A stretch of 24,483 bases of DNA from GCA-001856825 sp038729485 (GCA_038729485.1 JAVYRX010000013.1:1-24483); one strand, 5' to 3'; numbered from the stretch's first letter, positions 7,619 to 16,353 are shown. The notes: a model not told the origin generated them from the sequence alone. Made by a program: numbers and translations.

Positions 7619-10600
7619 CTATTTTTTGGATTGCGCCATCTCTCCGGGATGCGAAGGCCACCAGTTGTATTTTTTCAGGACGAGCATCAGTGCGGGTATC
7701 AGGAAGAGCCAGGATAAAAGGGTGTCTATCAATACCCCTATTGTTATGGAGAATCCAATCTCGCTTATGATGCCTATGGGGCTAAAGATGAGTGATCCGA
7801 AGACTCCAGAAAGTATGAAACCCAGTGCTAGAACGACGCTTGCATTCTCGTCTATCGCCTCCTCGATAGCTTCCTCGTCGCTCTTCCCCTTCATGACGGC
7901 CTCCCTCGCCCTTGTAACGAGGAAGATGTCGTAGTCAAGGCCAACACCGAAGAGTGTGATTATGACAAAGAGGGGTCCAAACACGATTATGGGGAGATTC
8001 TTAATGTAATAGAAAACTATGTAGAACAGCGATACAGCCACTAGAGCAGATGTTCCAACATTGAAGAGAAGCCTTATCGGCGTGAAGATGGAAGTCAGCT
8101 GCAGGGCTAAAACTACGAATATTATTGATCCAAGAATTTCCACGATCTTATAAGTGGAGGCTGTTATGCTCTGCGAGCTGTCTATAAGGCCCTGACCTGG
8201 ACCCCCCACGTAGTATGAAACGTTGTGAGGGACTGTGTTTTTCATCATGTAATCAACCTTGCTGACGAAATTTATCCCCTGCTGGGTGTATGAAACGTAC
8301 TTCCCGTAAACGTATATCAGAACGGTGCTTTTGTCCTTCCCGATAAAGGAGAGTGACTGGTTCATTGTCGCGTTCACAGCAGCGTTACTTCCAGGGATGG
8401 ATTCAGGATTCACGCTGTATCCAAACGGGTACGTCACAGTCTCTATCCCATAAACTGAGGAATCGTCAAGTAGCGCTCCGGTCACCTTCCCCAGAACGTT
8501 CAGATCTGAGCTGTTGAACGACCCTTTGGAATAAACGGGTGAGGTGAAATTCAATATGACAAATGCGGGAGAAAGTTGGTCGGCGCCGTAGGAATCAACT
8601 ATGTTGTAATAACCCATCTTCCCCTCGTTGTTCGGTATCAGGGAGAATAGATCGAATGACGTCGGAGTCACCTCGTAAACTACCAGGGCTGCGACGAAAA
8701 GGAATACCAGGAAGCCAACTAGAACCTTCCTGTGGTTCCTGCTGACTTTCGCCAAGCTTTTGAAACTCACTTTCTTGCCTTTCTCCCTTATCCTGGGTCC
8801 GAAGAGATAGACGAAAGAAGGAAGGAGTGTGAGAGCAACTCCAAGCGATATTGTGATTCCGAGGGCGTTGACGAAGCCTCCGTCCCCTATTATAGGTATG
8901 TTGAACAGGGCTAGGACTATATAGGAAATTATGACTGTAAGACCTGAGGTGAATACTGCATGCCCGGCCCATTCCATGGTGCTACCGAGCCTGTCTTCTG
9001 ACTTCTCCTTCAAGTACCTGTTTAACATGTACACCGAATAATCCGTGCTGAGGCCCAAGATCAATATTGAGCTCAGCGTCGTGACAATAAAAGAAAGACT
9101 TGATTTCAGGATGATCCCAAAGACAAGGTACGTAATCCCCAGTGTTATCCCGAAAGCCACAGCGAAAAAGAGAAATGGAACGAAAGCGAGGATTGGAGAC
9201 CTGAAATATATGCCGACTATGACAATCGATACTATGATCCCTATGATGAGAGAGAAAACGAGACCCGAATATGCCGTGTTCTCAATGCCATGTGCTATCT
9301 CATCAGCACTCGTGAAATATATCGGTACGTTGCTGAACTTCTCCTCAAGGTTAGAGATGTACGAATTTGCGATCTGGAGTTGGGTGCTGTTCAGCGAAGC
9401 GGAATTAAATGATATAAGGACTATGAATCCCGAAAGATTCCGGGGGACTAGAGGAGAAAAGAGGGAGGAGTTGAAGCTTATTCCAGACAATGTATAATTC
9501 CCGTTGACTGCCGGAACAACGTTTCCTTTTGAAGAATTTACGATGGATGCGAATTTACCAGGATTGGTCACGCTGAAATAGGGGTATCCATTGAACTGGT
9601 TCTTCAAGAACTGTTCTGTGAAATACTGCGAAGAGTTGTATGGAGTGTTGGAGATGAAATAATTAACAACGTTTTCAGAGTTGATATTAACCAATTTGCT
9701 AAGGGGCTGAATATTCTCCGCCGCCAAGGCAACAAAGTAAGGTTTCAGGTTGGAAATTGAATTGTTTAGGAGAGAGGAATATACAAGGGATAGAGAAATG
9801 TTGAATGAAGAAGAAATTGATGATATTGAAGGGGCCAGCTTTGATGACTCAATCTGGTGCTTCAGGAATGCATCGCTTACATTTGTTGCATTAGTGAAAT
9901 AACTGGAGAATTGAACAGCCGTTTCGTTGAAAAGAGATTCAGTGAACAGGGATATGGAAGGATTGTGACTCTCTATTATCTGACCCGTCAAGTTTTGGGA
10001 AAGGAAAGATTGGTTTCCATCAGAAAGGAAATTAAAATAGGTAGCGTTGAATATTTCCATGTTTGACGATCCATACTGCCTTGTCAGGTTGTATAAAACT
10101 TGATCCAGAATCGCCTTCCTCATGGAAACGTTGCTGAATGATGTTGCGTTCAGCGCGATATAAGCGCTGCCGAAGATCTCCTTCTCCGTGCTGTTTAGGT
10201 AGGTCGAGAAACTGTTGAAAGCGTATTCTATGGAAGAATTCAGTCTTACCCAAGGGCTGATCTCCGGCTGGGTAGACGTGGTCGAATTCCAGTTGTAATA
10301 GAAATAATTGAAATATGAAAGAGACGACGGGTTCCCTGAGAGATTGCCTGTGGAGTTCATTAATTCTGCGTAAGAGAGCGAATTCCACTGTATAGGTGTC
10401 AGATTCCTGTATTCGTAAGATATTTTCAGGTATATTGAAAGGAATTCCAACGGAATCCCGTATATTAGGCCTGACGCATTTTGCAGGGAATTAAAATAAA
10501 TAAGGAACATGCCGGAGAAACGTGAAACTGCGAACGTGACGTTCTTCAAGGTTGACAGATAAGCATAATCCACGCTTTTCAGCTGCATGGTCGTATTTTC

Positions 10601-11086
10601 CATCTTGTTCAGGGAATCGTTGAAGAGGAAATAGGACAATCTTGTGCTATTGGAAGCGTTATGTATTTCATCCATAACGAGGAAGGTGTTGTTGCCCAAT
10701 GAACCGAGAACTTTGTTCGCTATCGGATAGGGAGAGGTAACGTTAAGAACCGCTGCTCCATGCAACTCCTGTTTATATGTGGAATTGATGTAATTCCATA
10801 TAGAATACGAGCTGGATGAATCGAAGGGAGATTTGAAAAAAAGCACCAGGGCAGTTCCGTTTCCGCTGGCGTTTCCCTTGTTGAATTCCTTGTTCATTAT
10901 GTTCTGCGCCTCGTTTGCCATCGTATTTTTGCTCACACCTGTTATCTCTACGTTGTAGTTCGTTACGCTCGTTGATTTCGCAGCAAAGGGAAGGAGCACT
11001 ATAACTGCTATTAACCACAGGGCTATTATTAACTTGTACCTCCTTTTTATGATGCCTCCAAGTGACCCAAATTGCCTCTCCAGCAC
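7619..11086 (-). CDS. MMPL/RND-family exporter with very large glycosylation-rich ectodomain
   Basis: This 1155-residue membrane protein has the two-fold RND layout. A first membrane helix (16-38) is followed by an external domain of about 560 residues, then a six-helix bundle, another helix, a shorter external domain, and a second bundle. Both bundles keep the MMPL proton-relay pair: GLSTDYSVYMLNRYLKE in the first and GVGLDYDIFLVTRAREA in the second. Members export lipids or drugs using the proton gradient. The first ectodomain is unusually large and rich in Asn, Ser, Tyr and Phe, with about 33 N-X-S/T sequons by eye. The start is GTG at 11084-11086 (MLERQFGSLGG), 27 bases from a TATA-like element; no in-frame ATG lies nearby. 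It appears to be a single-gene unit. Substrate is unknown; a role at the glycosylated archaeal surface is plausible. Confidence 0.85.
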   Translation of the reverse strand: MLERQFGSLGGIIKRRYKLIIALWLIAVIVLLPFAAKSTSVTNYNVEITGVSKNTMANEAQNIMNKEFNKGNASGNGTALVLFFKSPFDSSSSYSIWNYINSTYKQELHGAAVLNVTSPYPIANKVLGSLGNNTFLVMDEIHNASNSTRLSYFLFNDSLNKMENTTMQLKSVDYAYLSTLKNVTFAVSRFSGMFLIYFNSLQNASGLIYGIPLEFLSIYLKISYEYRNLTPIQWNSLSYAELMNSTGNLSGNPSSLSYFNYFYYNWNSTTSTQPEISPWVRLNSSIEYAFNSFSTYLNSTEKEIFGSAYIALNATSFSNVSMRKAILDQVLYNLTRQYGSSNMEIFNATYFNFLSDGNQSFLSQNLTGQIIESHNPSISLFTESLFNETAVQFSSYFTNATNVSDAFLKHQIESSKLAPSISSISSSFNISLSLVYSSLLNNSISNLKPYFVALAAENIQPLSKLVNINSENVVNYFISNTPYNSSQYFTEQFLKNQFNGYPYFSVTNPGKFASIVNSSKGNVVPAVNGNYTLSGISFNSSLFSPLVPRNLSGFIVLISFNSASLNSTQLQIANSYISNLEEKFSNVPIYFTSADEIAHGIENTAYSGLVFSLIIGIIVSIVIVGIYFRSPILAFVPFLFFAVAFGITLGITYLVFGIILKSSLSFIVTTLSSILILGLSTDYSVYMLNRYLKEKSEDRLGSTMEWAGHAVFTSGLTVIISYIVLALFNIPIIGDGGFVNALGITISLGVALTLLPSFVYLFGPRIREKGKKVSFKSLAKVSRNHRKVLVGFLVFLFVAALVVYEVTPTSFDLFSLIPNNEGKMGYYNIVDSYGADQLSPAFVILNFTSPVYSKGSFNSSDLNVLGKVTGALLDDSSVYGIETVTYPFGYSVNPESIPGSNAAVNATMNQSLSFIGKDKSTVLIYVYGKYVSYTQQGINFVSKVDYMMKNTVPHNVSYYVGGPGQGLIDSSQSITASTYKIVEILGSIIFVVLALQLTSIFTPIRLLFNVGTSALVAVSLFYIVFYYIKNLPIIVFGPLFVIITLFGVGLDYDIFLVTRAREAVMKGKSDEEAIEEAIDENASVVLALGFILSGVFGSLIFSPIGIISEIGFSITIGVLIDTLLSWLFLIPALMLVLKKYNWWPSHPGEMAQSKK

Positions 11087-11106
11087 GCCATGATATCAAA
11101 AACGCT

Positions 11107-11118
11107 TATTTCTATTTT
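11107..11118 (-). promoter_or_regulatory. Candidate TATA box of the MMPL exporter gene
   Basis: Reads AAATAGAAATAA on the minus strand, centred about 27 bases before the GTG at 11086, so transcription should start at or next to that codon. This supports the GTG choice. Confidence 0.35.
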
Positions 11119-11127
11119 GCACGGTGC
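11119..11127. promoter_or_regulatory. Short palindrome between two divergent promoters
   Basis: GCAC-G-GTGC lies midway between the TATA-like elements of the exporter and the TatD-like gene. It is a possible operator for both, but a 9-base palindrome is common by chance. Confidence 0.15.
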
Positions 11128-11132
11128 TCTAG

Positions 11133-11144
11133 AATAATTTCATA
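11133..11144 (+). promoter_or_regulatory. Candidate TATA box of the TatD-like gene
   Basis: AATAATTTCATA is centred about 28 bases before the GTG at 11167. It is a weak match, but its spacing agrees with the other promoters in the window. Confidence 0.25.
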
Positions 11145-11166
11145 TCTTCCTTTTCCCTACAACAGC

Positions 11167-11961
11167 GTGGAAATATTCGACAACCATGTTCATGTCAGGC
11201 CGGGGGCAGTTTCATATTTCTCCAATGTCTTCAGGAAGGCAGGAGGGACGGCCCTCAATCTAGTAAATCTTACTGAAGAATGCCTCACTCTGGAGCAGTT
11301 CGTGGAGAAATATGAGGAGACAGAGAAAGTAGCAGGATCCCTGAGAAAAGAGGGTTTCCAGGTTGTCATTTCCATAGGGCCTTATCCGGTGAATTACATA
11401 TCCATTAGGGAAAGGGAGGGAGTAGAAAAGGCAGGTGAAATTTACAGGAAGGCAGTGGAAGTTGCGATACGTCACATAAAGCAGGGGAAGGCCAATGCAA
11501 TAGGTGAGGTTGGGAGACCGCACTTCCCCGTTCCCGATGAAATAATCCTGGAGAGTAACGACATTATTTCCTACATATTCGAGGCATCAAGGGACGACGA
11601 TATACCCGTGATACTTCACACTGAATCCTTGGACAAGGAGGGGATGTGTTCAATAATGAAAGTTGCCGAAAAGGCGGGAAAGAGAACGAAGGTCGTGAAG
11701 CATTTCAGCCCTCCCATTTTTTCTGATAATTGCGGCATTATTCCTTCTGTGCCCGCTGGTAGGAAAAACGCAAGGGCCGCTCCTTGGGGGGAAAGGAATT
11801 TCTTCCTGGAGACAGATTTCGCCGGGGACGAGGGAAATCCGAACTTCGTTCTACCGGCGGATTCCGTTCCAAAGAGGGTTTCCATGCTAATTCAGGAGGG
11901 AATTGAAGTGGAAAAAATAGAAAGATCTATGTCTTTCTACAGGGAATTCTACGGACTGTAG
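11167..11961 (+). CDS. TatD-related metal-dependent hydrolase (TIM barrel)
   Basis: This 264-residue protein is an amidohydrolase-fold enzyme of the TatD-related archaeal group. I place the start at GTG 11167, giving MEIFDNHVHVRPG, because the metal-binding His-X-His belongs at the very N terminus of this family; the open frame extends upstream to 11062 but that part would run through the promoter. Metal ligands by position are His7 and His9, Glu114 in AIGEVGRPHF, His151 in VILHTES, His179 in KVVKHFSPP, and the catalytic Asp217 in LETDFAGD. All are present, so it is expected to be active. Relatives include DNases and uncharacterised hydrolases; the substrate here is unknown. The 3' end overlaps the convergent membrane gene by 13 bases. 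Confidence 0.82.
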   Translation: MEIFDNHVHVRPGAVSYFSNVFRKAGGTALNLVNLTEECLTLEQFVEKYEETEKVAGSLRKEGFQVVISIGPYPVNYISIREREGVEKAGEIYRKAVEVAIRHIKQGKANAIGEVGRPHFPVPDEIILESNDIISYIFEASRDDDIPVILHTESLDKEGMCSIMKVAEKAGKRTKVVKHFSPPIFSDNCGIIPSVPAGRKNARAAPWGERNFFLETDFAGDEGNPNFVLPADSVPKRVSMLIQEGIEVEKIERSMSFYREFYGL

Positions 11962-12458
11962 GAGAGAACATCGTCCCTCTTTCCAGCAACTTCCCTGTTC
12001 TTCTTAAACAGAACAGCGGCCTCGCCTATGATTATTCCAGTGGTGAAGCACAGGAGGGAATTCACCAGCACTACCACGGTCAGAGTCGTCGCAAATTCAG
12101 CCTCAATGGTTATCCTCAATATGAAGGAGACGAGCCATATTATCAGTATTACCGGGGATCTCCTGTAATAGATCATCCCGTTCTTCTCAAAGAGCTTAAC
12201 TCCTCCCGCAAACCTCAATCCGAAAGGGATCGCGATAGGTATGAAAAGGATGGGAAGTCTCGATATGAGGGAAGAATAGGCTGAGAGCAGAACAGTGCCC
12301 AATGCAAGCAGCGTATAGATAACGGGGGCAAGAAATATTCTCCTTGAATTCAGTTGCCTTCCCTTGAGCGACCTTGTTATCCTGTAAGTTACGAAAATGG
12401 CTATGAGAATGCCTATTGTATAAAAGCTGGCTAGATCCTGGGCCTGCTGGGTTACCAT
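11949..12458 (-). CDS. Small multi-pass membrane protein, possibly CcdC/DUF1453-like
   Basis: This protein of 169 residues has about five hydrophobic helices and a short charged C-terminal tail. The stretch FGLRFAGGVKLFEKNG followed by YYRRSPVILIIWLVSFILRI resembles the pattern of CcdC/DUF1453 proteins (a short loop, then Tyr/Lys-Arg-Ser-Pro, then a Trp-containing helix with a final Arg). I cannot confirm the family. The frame extends to 12551, but the ATG at 12456-12458 is preferred: it is preceded by GAGGTATAGG and lies 27 bases from a TATA-like element, and the longer version would run into the divergent promoter. It is divergent from the PadR-like regulator, so it may be co-regulated with the efflux operon. 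Function unknown. Confidence 0.65.
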   Translation of the reverse strand: MVTQQAQDLASFYTIGILIAIFVTYRITRSLKGRQLNSRRIFLAPVIYTLLALGTVLLSAYSSLISRLPILFIPIAIPFGLRFAGGVKLFEKNGMIYYRRSPVILIIWLVSFILRITIEAEFATTLTVVVLVNSLLCFTTGIIIGEAAVLFKKNREVAGKRDDVLSYSP

Positions 12459-12478
12459 CCTATACCTCAAAGAAGGGG

Positions 12479-12490
12479 AAATAAATACAT
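12479..12490 (-). promoter_or_regulatory. Candidate TATA box of the small membrane protein gene
   Basis: On the minus strand this reads ATGTATTTATTT, centred about 27 bases before the ATG at 12458, again consistent with a leaderless transcript. Confidence 0.4.
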
Positions 12491-12503
12491 TACTCTGGGG
12501 AAG

Positions 12504-12513
12504 GTATATATTT
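12504..12513 (+). promoter_or_regulatory. TATA box of the PadR-MFS-COG1361 operon
   Basis: GTATATATTT is a strong archaeal TATA element centred about 31 bases before the ATG at 12539. The predicted transcription start is near 12534, inside the palindrome at 12524-12537. Confidence 0.55.
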
Positions 12514-12523
12514 GATGCATTAC

Positions 12524-12537
12524 TGTCGATTTCGACA
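12524..12537. promoter_or_regulatory. Perfect palindrome at the predicted transcription start: likely operator of the PadR-like regulator
   Basis: TGTCGA-TT-TCGACA is a perfect 6+2+6 inverted repeat placed between the TATA box and the ATG at 12539, covering the predicted start of transcription. A dimeric winged-helix repressor bound here would block RNA polymerase, so autoregulation by the gene product is the natural reading. The site also lies 66 bases in front of the divergent membrane protein gene. Confidence 0.55.
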
Positions 12538-12538
12538 G

Positions 12539-13051
12539 ATGACACAGACAAAGCTCATTGTCCTATTTCTCCTTTCGAACAGGAAAATCACGCTCTACGA
12601 ACTTTCGGCCCTTTTGGGGAGGGACGGAAAGAGGATGTCAAGCGGGACCCTGTTGCCTATAATGAGGAAACTAGAGGAGGCGGGATACGTCGTTCACAAT
12701 GCCGAAGGGAGGCATATCTATTATTCCCTTTCCGAGGAAGGCGTTTTGCATTTAGAGGAAATAAGAAGTTTCATGGAGGACGTGAAGCAAAATTTTGTCA
12801 GGTCCTTCATAAGGGACCAGCTCATAGTGAATCAGTCCGGAGATCTCGGTCCAATTCTAGATCAGAAATTTCTCCAGAGGGTGGAGAATTTATACCAGGC
12901 CATAGGTAACGACCTTGTCGATTTCATATCCGCTGTTTTCTTATGCGCAGCGAAGGGAAACGAAACCATGCTATTCGCGAAGGAAAAGATCAGGGATGTC
13001 ACGGAGGAGATTAGGGGATGCCGTTCACAGAAAAGGCAAGATCCACAATAG
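12539..13051 (+). CDS. PadR-like winged-helix transcriptional regulator
   Basis: This 170-residue protein starts MTQTKLIVLFLLSNRKITLY and continues with the PadR-type winged helix: a helix-turn-helix (about 18-55) with SGTLLPIMRKLEEAGYV, and a wing GRHIYYSLSEEG. A long helical C-terminal part (from about 75) could dimerise or bind ligand. PadR proteins usually repress exporters and respond to drugs or phenolics. The ATG at 12539 is preferred over the upstream TTG/ATG at 12512-12517, because those would place the coding region over the TATA box and the operator-like palindrome. The gene overlaps the MFS exporter start by 34 bases, so the pair is one operon. The C terminus does not resemble a known effector domain to me. 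Confidence 0.75.
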   Translation: MTQTKLIVLFLLSNRKITLYELSALLGRDGKRMSSGTLLPIMRKLEEAGYVVHNAEGRHIYYSLSEEGVLHLEEIRSFMEDVKQNFVRSFIRDQLIVNQSGDLGPILDQKFLQRVENLYQAIGNDLVDFISAVFLCAAKGNETMLFAKEKIRDVTEEIRGCRSQKRQDPQ

Positions 13052-14463
13052 TCATAATGGCTCTTATGGGTACGCTGGTCAATTACGTCGAGACAATGGT
13101 AGTTCCAGCTCTCCCCGTGCTGTCAAAGTTCTTCGACGCGCCATATAGCTCGCTCTCCTGGGTATTGACAGCTTATCTTATTTCCGGAACGGTATCCGCC
13201 GCCATATTTGGAAAGCTGGGTGACATAATAGGGAAGAAGAAGGTTTTCGTTATTCTTGCTCTTCTTTATTCTATAGCTATATCGTTCGGCGGTTTCGCGA
13301 CCTCTCTTCCCGAATTCATAGCAATTAGGGCAGTGCAGGGTTTAGGCATGGGGATGTTCCCGGTTGCATTTGCTTTGCTTAATGACGAGCTACCGCCGAG
13401 GGACCTCCCGCTTGCCCAGGGGATCATTTCTGCAACGTTCATCGTCGGCGCTTCGATCGGTCTAGTCGTGGGTGCCTGGATCACGCAGAACTTTGACTGG
13501 CAGTGGTCATATCATTCAGCGATACCAGTTGCGTTCGGTCTCTTGATCTCCGCCTTTATAGTGCTAAGAGAGAGCAACACAAGGAAGGTGGAAAGAATAG
13601 ATTTCGGAGGCGTGACACTCATAGTAGTTGGCATAGTTTCGCTCCTTGTTCTCCTCTCTGAGGGTGAATATTGGGGGTGGGGTTCCGTCATCGTCGTTTC
13701 CCTCGCATTCCTCTCAATTTCATCCTTCTCGCTTTTCTTCTTCTACGAGAGGGGATTGAAGGATCCGTTCATAGATCTCAAGCTCCTTGGAATAAGAAAC
13801 ATTTTTCTGGCTAACTTCGCAGGCCTTTTCGTGTCCGGCGGGATGTTTTACCTCTTCTATACGATTCCCACTCTTCTTGAGGATCCGTATCCACTCGGAT
13901 TCGGAAAGGACGTATTCACAGCCGGTTTAACAGTCGTTCCAGGTGCTATTCTCGGTATGGTATTCGCGCCTGTTGCAGCCGCAATAATAAGGAAAAAGGG
14001 ACCAAAGCTCGCAATATTGATAGGGACAGTCGTGATGCTCATCGCCTTTCTCCTCCTTTATTTCAACCGCAGCACGCCAATCTCCATCACGGAGGACGCG
14101 AGCTTTATAGGTGCCGGTACTGCATTCGTATTCGTGGGGATGATAAACATGATAATAATATCAACACCGAAGGAATCCGCGGGGATGTCCACGGGCATGA
14201 ATACGGTATTCAGGAACATTGGCTCCAGCCTCGCTCCAGCTATTTCGGGTTCAATAGAATCGCAGATGGTTGCTCCGGCGTTGGTTTCTGTCGTTCCGAT
14301 GCAGCTAGGTGGCCTTCCGTTCGTTCCCGTATTAGAAACGTTCCCCTCCCAGGAATCCTTTAACGTAATCTACATTATAGGCTTCGTTACGCTCCTAATT
14401 TCCCTGCTGTTCAGCTTATCTATGAAAAAGGTGGTTGTAAATGAAAAGAATGAGGTGGTTTAA
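13018..14463 (+). CDS. MFS drug exporter, DHA2 (14-helix) type
   Basis: This 481-residue membrane protein is a major facilitator of the DHA2 group, proton-driven multidrug exporters of 14 helices. Helix 1 carries NYVETMVVPALP (22-33), matching the DHA2 motif in which an acidic residue precedes T-V-V, with Glu25 in place of the usual Asp. Motif A is GKLGDIIGKKK (65-75) and motif C-like GASIGLVVGAWI lies in helix 5. The length suits 14 helices. ATG 13018 is preceded by GGAGGAGATTAGGGG and overlaps the regulator gene by 34 bases. The next gene starts right after its stop (TAA then ATG). The setting with a PadR-like regulator and an operator-like palindrome suggests drug- or toxin-induced efflux; the compound is unknown. 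Confidence 0.9.
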   Translation: MPFTEKARSTIVIMALMGTLVNYVETMVVPALPVLSKFFDAPYSSLSWVLTAYLISGTVSAAIFGKLGDIIGKKKVFVILALLYSIAISFGGFATSLPEFIAIRAVQGLGMGMFPVAFALLNDELPPRDLPLAQGIISATFIVGASIGLVVGAWITQNFDWQWSYHSAIPVAFGLLISAFIVLRESNTRKVERIDFGGVTLIVVGIVSLLVLLSEGEYWGWGSVIVVSLAFLSISSFSLFFFYERGLKDPFIDLKLLGIRNIFLANFAGLFVSGGMFYLFYTIPTLLEDPYPLGFGKDVFTAGLTVVPGAILGMVFAPVAAAIIRKKGPKLAILIGTVVMLIAFLLLYFNRSTPISITEDASFIGAGTAFVFVGMINMIIISTPKESAGMSTGMNTVFRNIGSSLAPAISGSIESQMVAPALVSVVPMQLGGLPFVPVLETFPSQESFNVIYIIGFVTLLISLLFSLSMKKVVVNEKNEVV

Positions 14464-16353
14464 ATGAAAGAATTGGTCGCAATTTTGGCGATAGCCCTGA
14501 TCGTTACCACGGCAGTTCCCGTTGCGTCCAGTTCTCAGGCTCCCATCGAGATAGAGGGGGCCTCGTGGTATTCGCTCAACAGTACGTCCCAGGTCTCCCC
14601 GGGGTATTCGTACGTTCCGCTCTTCGTGACTTTCGTGGCGATCTCTCAGATGCTTGATCTGAACGTCTCATTGAACTACACCTCCCTGAACGGAGCACTC
14701 GAATACAGCTACGTTCATGGGCCGAACAAGGAAGTGAGGGACTATTTCGATTTCCCTGAGGTGTCTGAAGGTTCCAAATATTCCATATACCAGCTCACGA
14801 ACGTAAGTTCCGGAATTTCAGACGGGATGTACCAGGTACCAGTTGACTATAGCTTCGTCGTCGGAAACGTTACTGTGAAGGGGAATGAAAACGTGACAGT
14901 TCCGATATTGGGAAACGTGAAACTGGCCGCTTCCAATTCATTCTTCGGCACTCCGGATTCTCCCATAGAGGCTACTTCTTTCATGAACAATCTGCCATTT
15001 ACCGTTTATATAGAGAACTACGGGAACTCCCCCGTTGCAAACGTATCCGTGACATATTCGCCGCAATATCCAATGAGCGGGAGCTACCAGAGAGACATAC
15101 TTCCCGCAATACCTTCTTATTCCTACGAGCCTGTAACATTCTTCGTCAATACCGGGCCTTCCGGGACAGTAATTGATCAATATCTGAACGTTTCCTTTTA
15201 TGGCATAAGCATGGAACTGCCTTTCACCCTCAGACTGTCTGGATTTCCTTATCTCGTGCCTGCAGGCTCTCAGCTTGGCTCTTCGTCCCTGATAGTTTCA
15301 GAGGGAATGAAGAATGTGCCCATTTCATTTTACGTAGAGGACGATTCGCCCATTCCAGCTGAGAACGTGAGTGTTCATTTTTCACCTTCCTATCCTTTAG
15401 CCGGAACTAATCAATCCACTATCATTTCCGTCATTCCCGCATACTCTCCTGTCGAAGTTACTTTTATAGTGAACGTAACGGGAGGAGCAAGCTCGTTCCC
15501 TGAAAATATAACGCTTTACTACAACGGCAGCCTCCACTCCCTAAGCTACAAAGTGATTCTTCCGGGATACGGCAACGTGAGTCTTGTCAGCTACTTCTCG
15601 AACCCGCCTGTAATATATCAGGGGGAGGAGTATGTTCAGCTACAGGTTGTCCTGATAAACGGCGGAAACTCCTTTTCCCCACCGCTAAACATTAGCCTCA
15701 ACTCTACTTCCTTCAATATTCTCACAGGCGGTTATTCATTTCCGTCTATTCCGGCAGGAAGAATGATTAACCTTACCTTCCTGATAAACGCAGGTAATAA
15801 CACTGGTAATCAAACTCTATACCTTCACGTAAACGGGAAAACGTATACCCTGAGGGAGAGAATACTGAACAAGGGTTCTGTGAGCATAACAGCTCCCAAC
15901 ATATCCGTGGTTTCTGGATCGAGTTCGAATCTCTTCTCGTTCATGGTAAAGAACACGGGAAAAGTAACTCTGGTTGACTTGCAGTTCCACATACTGACCC
16001 CGGACGTCTTCTCAATCCACATTCCTTCAAGCAACCCACTCGGAGGGTTAACTGCGAATAACATAACATTCTCGCAGCTTTCGCCTGGAAGCTCAATAGT
16101 TGTTACGTTCGTTATAGACGTTTCTTCTGCTGCGCAGCCAGGTTCATATCCGTCGCAGCTTTCCCTTGTCTACAGGACTAACAACTCTACCATCGAATTC
16201 TTCAAGACGTTTACCTTTAACGTTTCTGTTGAGCAGACGGCGTTCCAGAAACTGTCTTCGCTGACAGGGCTGACATATCTCGTCATAGGCGTTGCCGTGA
16301 TACTTATAGCTGTATTTTCCGTACTGATATTAAGGAGGAGAAAGAAAAACTAG
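14464..16353 (+). CDS. Secreted, membrane-anchored Ig-like repeat protein (COG1361-type)
   Basis: This 629-residue protein has a Sec signal peptide (1 to about 24), a long external region and a single C-terminal helix (603-624) followed by RRRKKN, so it is anchored with its bulk outside. Residues about 163-590 hold four repeats of a beta-sandwich type; the conserved core of each is visible as SPQYPMSGSYQRDILPAIPSY, SPSYPLAGTNQSTIISVIPAY and FNILTGGYSFPSIPAG, each followed by a strand such as VTFFVN, VTFIVN or LTFLIN. This is the look of COG1361/NEW3-like archaeal surface proteins. About 24 N-X-S/T sequons suggest glycosylation. It starts directly after the MFS stop, so it is very likely made together with the exporter, perhaps as an extracellular partner or binding scaffold; that role is inference. 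Confidence 0.8.
   Translation: MKELVAILAIALIVTTAVPVASSSQAPIEIEGASWYSLNSTSQVSPGYSYVPLFVTFVAISQMLDLNVSLNYTSLNGALEYSYVHGPNKEVRDYFDFPEVSEGSKYSIYQLTNVSSGISDGMYQVPVDYSFVVGNVTVKGNENVTVPILGNVKLAASNSFFGTPDSPIEATSFMNNLPFTVYIENYGNSPVANVSVTYSPQYPMSGSYQRDILPAIPSYSYEPVTFFVNTGPSGTVIDQYLNVSFYGISMELPFTLRLSGFPYLVPAGSQLGSSSLIVSEGMKNVPISFYVEDDSPIPAENVSVHFSPSYPLAGTNQSTIISVIPAYSPVEVTFIVNVTGGASSFPENITLYYNGSLHSLSYKVILPGYGNVSLVSYFSNPPVIYQGEEYVQLQVVLINGGNSFSPPLNISLNSTSFNILTGGYSFPSIPAGRMINLTFLINAGNNTGNQTLYLHVNGKTYTLRERILNKGSVSITAPNISVVSGSSSNLFSFMVKNTGKVTLVDLQFHILTPDVFSIHIPSSNPLGGLTANNITFSQLSPGSSIVVTFVIDVSSAAQPGSYPSQLSLVYRTNNSTIEFFKTFTFNVSVEQTAFQKLSSLTGLTYLVIGVAVILIAVFSVLILRRRKKN

Noticed and set aside
11062..11166. Longer start for the TatD-like protein at 11062
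   Set aside because: The extra 35 residues run across the divergent promoter and would place the metal-binding His-X-His far from the N terminus, against the family pattern.
12512..12538. Upstream TTG/ATG starts for the PadR-like gene
   Set aside because: They lie on or just after the TATA box and would put the operator-like palindrome inside the coding region, while ATG 12539 gives a normal PadR beginning and spacing.
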